This document shows, one piece after another, positions 26,926 to 34,313 of a DNA stretch of 64,000 bases. This DNA comes from Alteromonas sp. BL110 (GTDB lineage Bacteria; Pseudomonadota; Gammaproteobacteria; Enterobacterales; Alteromonadaceae). Each line of letters begins with the position of its first letter. The first letter of the stretch is position 1. The stretch covers positions 3,038,001 through 3,102,000 of the forward strand of contig NZ_CP031967.1 in the NCBI RefSeq assembly GCF_003443615.1, read 5' to 3'. Under the pieces are notes generated by a model. The model was given only the letters and a program-made list of their open reading frames with translations. It was not told the DNA's origin and made no database searches. Position numbers and translations under genes: made by a program.

Positions 26926-28401
26926 ATGGCGTGCTCCCCTGGTACTACAAGAAATCAACAACTTGCTTCTACACGAAAGCGAATGGGTGAACATTTTACT
27001 CCCAATCAACTTTTGGGGCGAACGCACACCATTGGCTGTGTTGCTGTTGAAATCACGCAAAAATGTAATCTTGATTGCACCTTATGCTATTTGTCAGAGC
27101 ATTCGCAAGCAGTTCGTGATATTCCCATTCAAGAAGTATTTAAGCGTTTAGACAACGTGCTTAAACACTATGGGCTCGGAACCAGTGTGCAAATTACAGG
27201 GGGCGACCCTACGTTAAGAAAACGCAGCGAGCTTATCGATATTGTTGCTTATGCAAATCAACTTGGCTTACATACGGCGCTTTTTACAAATGGTATTGCT
27301 GCCACAAGAGACCTGCTCACTGAGTTAGCCGAAGCTGGGCTTAACGACGTTGCATTCCACGTAGACACCACACAAGAGCGCAAAGGTTATGATGATGAGC
27401 AGTCGTTAAATGCTATTCGTGAAGATTACATAGAGCGGGCCAAAGGTCTGGGCCTTATGGTTATTTTTAACACCACAGTGCACACCGACAACTTCAAAGA
27501 ACTGCCCATGCTGGTGGACTTTTTTGTACAACACGCAGGTGCAGTTAGTTTTGCTTCGTTTCAGCTTCAGGCTGAAACCGGTCGAGGCGAGTGGGGGGCA
27601 CGAACTGATGTGGTCGACCCGCTTACTGTAAAAGCGGCCATTGAAAAAACGATATCTAAAGCTTTGCCGTGGGAAAAGGTACGTATAGGGCATAGCGATT
27701 GCCACAGCTACATGCCCACTTTAGTTGCCGATAATCAAGTCTATTCGGTAGTTGATAACGCGCAATTGTTTGCGCAATTTATTGAAGACTTTAAGCACAT
27801 ACAAACAACCCGGCAGCATGGCACCGCAAAGATTATATGGGATTACAGTAAAGCACTGCTTGCTCGCCCACTATGGATTTGGAAGCTCGCCAAAGCAACA
27901 TCGGCCAAGCTGTTGGAAATGCGCATTAGTTTAGTTAAAAGTCGCGGGCGTGTGCATAAACTGTCGTTTTTCGTTCAAAACTTTATGGATGCCAGTGCGC
28001 TGCAGCAGGACAGAATTGATGCGTGTTCATTCATGGTAATGACAGCAGACGGCCCTGTTTCCATGTGTAAACATAACGCCGAGCGCGATGAGCATATATT
28101 GAAACCACTTTCTTACACCAACCATCGCGGGCAGGTAAAGCAATACCAGCCATTAGGAGAGCGCTATCGAGAAGATAACGTGATCCCTATTCGACTGCTT
28201 GCCAATGATGAGCCTGTTCACGAACCCATCATTGGGGCCTCAAACGAATCAATCAGTGAGTCACCTAAGGTGTTAAATCAAGGGCCAAGTCAAGAGTTAA
28301 GCCAAGAGCTAAGTCATGAGTTAGTTCACGGGGTTAATAACGAACTTGGCGCTAGAGCAAGTAGCGTTCCCTCAAATCAACAAACTTCAGAAATAGGATA
28401 A
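26926..28401 (+). CDS. Radical SAM protein, Tes/MJ0619-like pattern
   Basis: 491 residues. The [4Fe-4S] motif CNLDCTLC (Cys47, Cys51, Cys54) is followed by ITGGDPTLRKRSEL, the GGE-equivalent SAM-binding element. The C-terminal part has further cysteines in DACSFMVMTADGPVSMCKHNAE, an arrangement of auxiliary-cluster or substrate-binding Cys seen in the pterin/lipid-acting radical SAM group related to MJ0619 and tetraether synthases. Assignment to that group is by impression, not by search. The tail (about 445-491) is a low-complexity SQELSQELSHEL repeat. AAAAGG lies 9 nt before ATG 26926. It is followed after 10 nt by the DUF547-DUF1223 gene and is surely co-transcribed with it. Confidence 0.75.
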   Translation: MACSPGTTRNQQLASTRKRMGEHFTPNQLLGRTHTIGCVAVEITQKCNLDCTLCYLSEHSQAVRDIPIQEVFKRLDNVLKHYGLGTSVQITGGDPTLRKRSELIDIVAYANQLGLHTALFTNGIAATRDLLTELAEAGLNDVAFHVDTTQERKGYDDEQSLNAIREDYIERAKGLGLMVIFNTTVHTDNFKELPMLVDFFVQHAGAVSFASFQLQAETGRGEWGARTDVVDPLTVKAAIEKTISKALPWEKVRIGHSDCHSYMPTLVADNQVYSVVDNAQLFAQFIEDFKHIQTTRQHGTAKIIWDYSKALLARPLWIWKLAKATSAKLLEMRISLVKSRGRVHKLSFFVQNFMDASALQQDRIDACSFMVMTADGPVSMCKHNAERDEHILKPLSYTNHRGQVKQYQPLGERYREDNVIPIRLLANDEPVHEPIIGASNESISESPKVLNQGPSQELSQELSHELVHGVNNELGARASSVPSNQQTSEIG

Positions 28402-28411
28402 GGAAGAAGCC

Positions 28412-30169
28412 ATGCAGTATTCTAATTCGCTCAAGTTTAACAGCGCTTTCGGTGACGCTTCGCGAGTGTTTGTTTCATGGGTTTTAGCGCTTTTCTTGTT
28501 GTTTTTGGTACAGAGTGTAAGTGCAAGCGAAAAGCCAAATGAAGTAAATTCAATGAGTGCTAACGCTGAAAACCAAGCGCTTGTTACGCTGAAGCAAGCT
28601 TACAAACAAGCGACCCAAGACTGGGAGTATGTATTAGCAAATTATGTTGATGAAGAAGGGCGAACTAATTTTAAGGCCTTGTCTGAGGATATTGCGCCAC
28701 TAGAAAATGTCGTATCTTTTATTGGCTTTGCTAGTCCAACAGCAACACCTGAATTATTCACTTCGCCAGAAGAAGTAATGAGCTATCACATCAATAGCTA
28801 CAACGCATTGGCAATGTATGGAGTGGTTGAAAAAGGTATTCCAGATGGCTTTACAAGCTTTTTCTCTCGCGCCGCTTTTTTTAAGTTTCGAGATGTGGTG
28901 ATTGGCGGGAAAGTCACTAATTTATACGACTATGAAAATGACGTGATAAGGCCGTTAAACGAACCAAGGGCACACTTCGCGCTTAACTGTATGGTGAAAG
29001 ATTGTCCACGACTACCTAAAACGCCATTTTACCCAGAGCAATTAAATGAAACGCTAGAACAGCTTACCTATGAATTTTTCAGCAAGAAAAAGCACTTCTA
29101 TTTAGATGGTAAGCGCAAACGAGCGTATGTGTCAGAAATATTAGACTTCTATACAGAAGACTTTGTTGCGTCGGGCAAAGCCCGAGACTTACCCCAATAC
29201 ATCAACCAATATATTGAGCAACCAATACCTTCCAATTACAAGCTTCGCTTTATTGATTACGACTGGCGTATTAATGCACAGCCGGAACAATCGATGGTTT
29301 CAACATCTATAAATAGAGACGTAGATAATGCTTCGAGCCAAGCTGCAAAGAACCCCATAGTTAAAGCTGCCCTTACTCTGCACTCTAATGAGAGTAAAAC
29401 CGCAGGTTTAGCGCATGTTCCAGCGTCTGAATTAGCACCGTTGCTAACGACAAACTCATTATCCAATGAATCAGCAGGCGCGCCTTTCATACTTACCAGC
29501 ACGCCTAATCAAACAACCGTCTTGGAACTTTATACATCCCAAGGTTGCAGCAGCTGCCCACCGGCTGAAAAATGGATTTCAGGCTTTGTAGATAGCGAGA
29601 AGTTATGGACTGAGTTAGTTCCCATTAACTTTCATGTGGACTATTGGGATTATTTGGGTTGGAAAGATCCCTTCGCTGACAGTGCTTTTAGTAAAAGGCA
29701 ACGAGACTACAAGCGTGTAGGTAAAGCCAACACTATCGCCACGCCCGGTTTTGCCCTAAATGGCCGTGCTTGGAACGGTTGGTTTCGCGGGCAGCCGTTA
29801 CCGAACAAAACCGCCCCTTTGTCTGGCGTACTTCATGCTTCGGTAGAAAACGACAACATAAACGTGACGTTCAATAAAACAAACGCGAGCAGGGATAACC
29901 CTTCGCTAACGGTTCACGCGGCATTACTTGGTTTTGGCATAGAAACATCGGTAAAGCGAGGTGAGAACGCAGGGCGGAAACTCGTTCATGATTTTGTTGT
30001 TATCGACTATGAACAGGATACGTTGAGCTTCGATACTCAGTATTATCAAGGGCATTTACCGTTTCCAGAAAATAGTCAAACTAGTACAACTCGAAAGGCT
30101 ATTGTGGTTTGGGTATCGCAAGAAAGCGACCCTTCGCCACTTCAGGTCGCAGCATCTTGGTTGAATTGA
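28412..30169 (+). CDS. DUF547-DUF1223 fusion protein, exported
   Basis: 585 residues with an N-terminal hydrophobic signal (VSWVLALFLLFLVQSVSA). About 60-290 is a DUF547 domain (YHINSYNALAMYGVVEKGIP, then RAHFALNCMVKDCPRLPKTPF). After a linker, about 365-585 is a DUF1223 domain of thioredoxin-like type with LELYTSQGCSSCPPAEKW, where the CSSCPP pair is the likely redox site, and HVDYWDYLGWKDPF. These two domains are normally separate genes. DUF1223 proteins are thought to be thiol-redox proteins; DUF547 is unknown and resembles a cysteine-protease-like fold. The enzyme probably works in the periplasm with the radical SAM product's pathway. Confidence 0.82.
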   Translation: MQYSNSLKFNSAFGDASRVFVSWVLALFLLFLVQSVSASEKPNEVNSMSANAENQALVTLKQAYKQATQDWEYVLANYVDEEGRTNFKALSEDIAPLENVVSFIGFASPTATPELFTSPEEVMSYHINSYNALAMYGVVEKGIPDGFTSFFSRAAFFKFRDVVIGGKVTNLYDYENDVIRPLNEPRAHFALNCMVKDCPRLPKTPFYPEQLNETLEQLTYEFFSKKKHFYLDGKRKRAYVSEILDFYTEDFVASGKARDLPQYINQYIEQPIPSNYKLRFIDYDWRINAQPEQSMVSTSINRDVDNASSQAAKNPIVKAALTLHSNESKTAGLAHVPASELAPLLTTNSLSNESAGAPFILTSTPNQTTVLELYTSQGCSSCPPAEKWISGFVDSEKLWTELVPINFHVDYWDYLGWKDPFADSAFSKRQRDYKRVGKANTIATPGFALNGRAWNGWFRGQPLPNKTAPLSGVLHASVENDNINVTFNKTNASRDNPSLTVHAALLGFGIETSVKRGENAGRKLVHDFVVIDYEQDTLSFDTQYYQGHLPFPENSQTSTTRKAIVVWVSQESDPSPLQVAASWLN

Positions 30170-30299
30170 TTTTCCACTTTAAACCTATGTCTTTTGCCAG
30201 AAAAATTAGTTAATTAGTCTATTTCTTAGATGTTTAAGAAATTTTTATTGTCTTACAGCTATCTTTTAAGACGTATACCTAGAGTTTAAGAAGAACAGC

Positions 30300-30893
30300 A
30301 TGGAGTTTGTTACATCAATTCAACACGGGCTTTTAAATGGTTCGCACTCTACAGCCCTGTTGATGGTTGGAATTGTAATTCTGTCTTATTTATTAGAGGA
30401 CGTCGCTATCGTCACGGCAGCAGCTATGTCTTCAAACGACTTGTTGCCCACGCACTTAGCGCTTTTAGCTATTTTTCTAGGCATTGCCACCGGTGATTTA
30501 GGGCTTTACTGGTTAGGAAGAATGGCAAGGAAAGTAAGGGCTATGCGTTTCAGGCTGGTAAAAAAACAAAAGTTTCGTGCTATTCAAAAACGCCTACTGA
30601 AGGGCGCTTTCGTTCATTTGTTCATTATTCGTTTTGTACCAGGCTTAAGAACAGTGGGCTACTCTGTAAGTGGTTTTATAGCCGTTCCCGTGTGGATTTT
30701 TACGGCAGCAGTGCTTTTGGCTAGCGTGCTTTGGACTAGCATAATTTTTGGCACACTTCATAAATTAGGTTCAATTGATGTGGTTCAGCAAAACATGCTT
30801 TTGTTTGTTCTAAGTGCAGCGGTGATCATGTGGTTGGTTAATAAAACGTTGCAAAGCTATTTTAAAAGAGAGGCTTATAGTGCCACTAAGTAA
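30300..30893 (+). CDS. DedA/VTT-family membrane protein
   Basis: 197 residues, four to five helices. The DedA signature is visible: YLLEDVAIVTAAAMSS with acidic residues, GIATGDLGLYWLGR and the basic VHLFIIRFVPGLRTVGYSVSGF. This last segment is the conserved [F/Y]xRxxPGxR re-entrant loop. DedA family members are proton-dependent lipid flippases or scramblases (undecaprenyl phosphate, phosphatidylethanolamine) needed for membrane homeostasis. Its end overlaps the following ATP-grasp gene by 14 nt. It probably opens a seven-gene operon running to 36079. Confidence 0.87.
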   Translation: MEFVTSIQHGLLNGSHSTALLMVGIVILSYLLEDVAIVTAAAMSSNDLLPTHLALLAIFLGIATGDLGLYWLGRMARKVRAMRFRLVKKQKFRAIQKRLLKGAFVHLFIIRFVPGLRTVGYSVSGFIAVPVWIFTAAVLLASVLWTSIIFGTLHKLGSIDVVQQNMLLFVLSAAVIMWLVNKTLQSYFKREAYSATK

Positions 30894-32007
30894 TATTTGT
30901 GTAATCGAGCAAGGTCGCGTTAATGCAGGGTTGCCCCAACTTCCTATTTCTAAACGAGATATCTCGCCATTTGAATTTATTCCTGCGTGGGTAGCTTACG
31001 CCCCTGTCGTTTTGCAAAGCTTGATCATAGGTTTGGCGAGATTCGACTGGGCTCTTCCACTTTCTGCAAACCCAGCAATTAAACTAAGCGGTATGGTGGG
31101 CGAGTCAAAAAACGATATTTTCGAAGCAGTGGGGCCGATTACCAAACAGTATATCCTTCCTTTTTATACGGTTAAAAAGACGACAGGAAACAGCGAAGAT
31201 ATTTTGTCCAAACTTTTACCTACACTTGAAACCCAAGGTCTTCAATATCCGCTGGTAGCGAAGCCAGACTTGGGGTGTCGAGGGGCAGGCGTTAAGCTGA
31301 TTAAAAATAATAAGGACTTGTTTAATTACATCGAAAGCTTTCCTACGGACAGCCGCTTTTTACTGCAAGCCAAGTCCATTTATCAAGCCGAGGCAGGGGT
31401 GTTTTATGTGCGACAACCTGATGAAGAAAAGGGCAAGATAATTTCAATGACCTTCAAATATGCTGCATGCGTTGTGGGTAACGGTGTAGATACCTTGGAA
31501 GTACTTATCCAACGAGATTCCCGTGCGGGAAAACTGGCGCATTTGTATTTGCCAAGGCATAAAGAAAAGCTTAACTGGGTAGTGCCAGAAGGCGAGGAAT
31601 TTCAATTAGCCTTTGCTGGGAGTCACTCGCGCGGTTCTATTTTTAAAAACGGTAACGCGTTTATAACCCCCCAGATGGAACAGAAGTTTGACGAAGTACT
31701 TAAAGATTTTGATGGTTTTCATTACGGGCGTCTGGATATTAAGTTCGACGACATTAGCCAACTAATGTCGGGTGGCGACTTTGATATTTTAGAAATTAAC
31801 GGCGCAAGCAGTGAAGCAGCCCATATTTGGGATAGTGATGCTTCGCTTACCGAAATCTTTTCTACGTTAATGTACCAATATCGCTTGCTATACCAAATTG
31901 GGTATAAACAAAAAAAGCGAGGTATTAGCCCACCGTCAATTAAGCAGTTGCTTTCAGCTTGGAAAGAAGAAAAGCAGCTAGTACAGCACTATCCGTCTAC
32001 TGATTAG
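30880..32007 (+). CDS. ATP-grasp ligase-like protein
   Basis: 375 residues, starting at a GTG inside the DedA gene. ATP-grasp features: YPLVAKPDLGCRGAGVKLI (about 127-145, phosphate-binding loop) and FDILEINGASSEAAHIWD near the C-terminus (metal-binding Glu and Asn). It resembles D-Ala-D-Ala ligase-like and carboxylate-amine ligase folds, which join a carboxylate to an amine with ATP. The first 60 residues contain an amphipathic or short hydrophobic stretch (WVAYAPVVLQSLIIGLARFDW), suggesting membrane contact. Substrate unknown. Position between a lipid transporter-like gene and an amino-lipid synthase raises a lipid-head-group role. Confidence 0.78.
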   Translation: MPLSNICVIEQGRVNAGLPQLPISKRDISPFEFIPAWVAYAPVVLQSLIIGLARFDWALPLSANPAIKLSGMVGESKNDIFEAVGPITKQYILPFYTVKKTTGNSEDILSKLLPTLETQGLQYPLVAKPDLGCRGAGVKLIKNNKDLFNYIESFPTDSRFLLQAKSIYQAEAGVFYVRQPDEEKGKIISMTFKYAACVVGNGVDTLEVLIQRDSRAGKLAHLYLPRHKEKLNWVVPEGEEFQLAFAGSHSRGSIFKNGNAFITPQMEQKFDEVLKDFDGFHYGRLDIKFDDISQLMSGGDFDILEINGASSEAAHIWDSDASLTEIFSTLMYQYRLLYQIGYKQKKRGISPPSIKQLLSAWKEEKQLVQHYPSTD

Positions 32008-32022
32008 TCTTTGCGAGGTATT

Positions 32023-32571
32023 ATGAAAACCATTCATTTAAACGAAAAGGCGAGTCAACGGTCGTCAGTATCTACCATTATCTTAGGGTGTGAAGAAGTA
32101 CTTAACCAGGGTTTAGATTTTTTAGAGAGTATTTCTCAAATCGACTATGTTGCGGTATGCACCCCGCACATGGAAAGTTCAATAGGTGAACACTTTAGGC
32201 ACTGGTTGGATTTGTTTCATTCTTTAGCCACTGCTGAAGACAAAGTAGATTACAACATTCGTCGGCGCGGGCACGCAGTAGAAAGAGATATAGAGGTCGC
32301 TAAAAAAGAGATCGCAATGTTGAATAAATGGCTTTGTGATATTAGCGATGCTTGTTTGGGGGCAGTTATACAAGTTGAGCTAGAAACATTAGTTTCAAAA
32401 AAGGCTATTGATGAAGCCTCATCAACGTTAGGTCGAGAGCTTAGCTTCGTCGCACTTCATGCCACCCACCATTTTGCCATGATCAAACTAGCGGCTTCTA
32501 TGCAGGGAATAAGAGCGGTAAGTAATTTTGGTGTGGCCCCTAGTACTGCAAGCTTTAGACGGTCGCAATAG
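32023..32571 (+). CDS. DinB-like four-helix bundle protein
   Basis: 182 residues from ATG 32023 (a TTG at 32011 overlaps the likely GCGAGG ribosome binding site). The sequence is mainly helical with MESSIGEHFRHWLDLFHSL (about 49-67) and FVALHATHHFAMIKL (about 145-159). The spaced His residues (GEH, HATHH) match the metal triad of DinB/YfiT-type proteins, which act as metal-dependent thiol-S-transferases or hydrolases. It lies 15 nt after the ATP-grasp gene and 1 nt before the NRDE gene, so the three are translated as a unit. Confidence 0.75.
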   Translation: MKTIHLNEKASQRSSVSTIILGCEEVLNQGLDFLESISQIDYVAVCTPHMESSIGEHFRHWLDLFHSLATAEDKVDYNIRRRGHAVERDIEVAKKEIAMLNKWLCDISDACLGAVIQVELETLVSKKAIDEASSTLGRELSFVALHATHHFAMIKLAASMQGIRAVSNFGVAPSTASFRRSQ

Positions 32572-32572
32572 C

Positions 32573-33346
32573 ATGTGTACGTTAAGCTGGCAAAAGACAG
32601 AAGATGGAACCACTCGTATTTACTTTAATAGAGACGAGCAGCGAACACGAAAAAGCGCGTTAAAACCACAGACATTTCTGCTCGATGGCGTTTATTGCAC
32701 TATGCCTATAGACCCTGAAGGGCAGGGGACGTGGATTTCTGTAAACGAACACGGTTTAGCTGTTTGCCTTTTGAACTATTACCAAGGAGAAGTTCCTCAG
32801 GGCCCGCTAATTAGCAGAGGTTTGTTGGTAAAACATTTAGCCAGCGCGAATTCCTACAGCGACGTGTTATTCCGATTGAGACGCTATGAACTTGAGCGAA
32901 CAGCGCCTTTCACACTAGCCATTTTTGACAGAGATTTCACAGGTCAGGAAATTCAAAGTTGGATTTGGGATGGACACAATCTTGCTGAAAAGAGAGTCAA
33001 ACCACCGCTAGTTTCAGCAGCGCTTCATTTTGAAGAAGCTTATCAATACCGCCATTCACTTTTTCGCCTTTTATCTAAAACCTTACCTAGCCATGAAATA
33101 GGGCCGCAATTCCATCGGTCTTATAATAAACAGACGCCTTTTCTCTCACCTCTTATGAATAGAGAGGACGCTAGAACGGTAAGTTTAACGTCTATTTTTG
33201 TTTCTAAAGAGTTACAAGACATGTATTACGAGTCGATAGAGGAAAGCCTTTTTAGCGAAGCCGCCGTTCACAAATGCGCCTCAAATAAGGCGGTGATAGG
33301 CAAAGTGGCTATAGACAATTCGCTCTGTGAAGTAGAACAAAATTAA
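32573..33346 (+). CDS. NRDE (TANGO2-like) family protein
   Basis: 257 residues from ATG 32573, one nucleotide after the previous stop (TAGCATG). An upstream in-frame TTG at 32528 lies wholly within the previous gene. The product begins MCTLSWQ and continues FNRDEQRTR, the NRDE motif that names the family. Cys2, exposed after Met removal, is the invariant residue of this Ntn-hydrolase-like family. Eukaryotic TANGO2 relatives are linked to lipid/acyl-CoA homeostasis and heme handling, but bacterial roles are unknown. Translationally coupled in the operon. Confidence 0.82.
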   Translation: MCTLSWQKTEDGTTRIYFNRDEQRTRKSALKPQTFLLDGVYCTMPIDPEGQGTWISVNEHGLAVCLLNYYQGEVPQGPLISRGLLVKHLASANSYSDVLFRLRRYELERTAPFTLAIFDRDFTGQEIQSWIWDGHNLAEKRVKPPLVSAALHFEEAYQYRHSLFRLLSKTLPSHEIGPQFHRSYNKQTPFLSPLMNREDARTVSLTSIFVSKELQDMYYESIEESLFSEAAVHKCASNKAVIGKVAIDNSLCEVEQN

Positions 33347-33393
33347 TTGGTAAGCGACAACGCTGTGCCAATGCAAAAACTAAGGGTCAAAAT

Positions 33394-33840
33394 ATGAAGA
33401 GAATAGCGTTACTTTTTATTGCAATAATTAGCTTTAATGCGTTTGCAGAAGATGAAATTTACACAGGTTTATTTAGCAGTAAAGCGGTGGGCGGGTACGA
33501 TACAGTTGCCTATTTTTCTCTAGATAAAGGCGATGCTCCTGTGAAAGGAAAGAGTGACTGGGTTACCGAATACAAAGGTGCTGATTGGTACTTTTCTTCT
33601 AAAACTAACCTTGAAAGGTTTAGGGCAGATCCTGAACGCTATGCTCCGCAATATGGTGGGTATTGCGCGTGGGCTGTTTCAGCTATGAATGATTTTGCGC
33701 CAGGCGATGCTGAATACTGGGCAATTGTTGATGGCAAGCTATATTTAAATTACAACAAAAAAGTCAAAAATGACTGGGACGCTGATCGCGCTTTACACAT
33801 TTCACAAGCTGATTTGAATTGGCCAATTCTTAGTAAATAA
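33394..33840 (+). CDS. Exported YHS-domain protein
   Basis: 148 residues with a signal peptide (MKRIALLFIAIISFNAFA). The YHS-like core runs KAVGGYDTVAYFSLDKGDAP, then YFSSKTNLERFRADPERYAPQYGGYCAWAVS, typical of YHS proteins often attributed to metal binding. A single Cys (CAW) lies in the core. It sits 47 nt after the NRDE gene and 17 nt before the DoxX-like gene. Frequent pairing of these two kinds of genes in marine bacteria suggests a shared envelope function. Confidence 0.85.
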   Translation: MKRIALLFIAIISFNAFAEDEIYTGLFSSKAVGGYDTVAYFSLDKGDAPVKGKSDWVTEYKGADWYFSSKTNLERFRADPERYAPQYGGYCAWAVSAMNDFAPGDAEYWAIVDGKLYLNYNKKVKNDWDADRALHISQADLNWPILSK

Positions 33841-33857
33841 CGAAAGAGATATAAAAC

Positions 33858-34313
33858 ATGAAAAAACCACCATTAGAGATTGTTCTATCGGTTTTTGTCG
33901 CCTTTATTTTTGTCCAATCATTGTTTTTTAAATTTACTAATTCGATAGAAACAATTCATATTTTTAGTACCTTGGGTGATTGGGCAAATCTAGCTTGGTT
34001 CAAAGAATATGGTGGCTATTTAGTTGGTATAGCAGAGTTAATCGCATCTATTCTCTTATTTAGCCGGCTGCATGGTTTAGGCGCCGCAATGACTGTTGGT
34101 ATTATGTCGGGTGCAATTTTCTTTCATTTATTTACTCCATTAGGCATTGCTATGCCTGAATTTGATGCAGCCGGAAACATAGTTGGAAATGATAGCGGCA
34201 CCTTATTCGTAATGGCATGTTTAGTGTGGATAAGCGGCGTGATTTTGCTTGTTAAAGACATGAAAAATCCAGAAGGGATCACCTACAAGCTACTTAATAA
34301 GGGGCTTAAATGA
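33858..34313 (+). CDS. DoxX-like small membrane protein
   Basis: 151 residues with four hydrophobic helices (IVLSVFVAFIFVQSLFFKF, GYLVGIAELIASILLF, GLGAAMTVGIMSGAIFFHLF and TLFVMACLVWISGVILLV). The FKF-after-helix-1 and GxxE in helix 2 are typical of DoxX/DUF4870-like quinone-associated membrane proteins. Function unknown. Its stop overlaps the start of the acyltransferase gene (ATGA at 34310-34313). Confidence 0.75.
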   Translation: MKKPPLEIVLSVFVAFIFVQSLFFKFTNSIETIHIFSTLGDWANLAWFKEYGGYLVGIAELIASILLFSRLHGLGAAMTVGIMSGAIFFHLFTPLGIAMPEFDAAGNIVGNDSGTLFVMACLVWISGVILLVKDMKNPEGITYKLLNKGLK

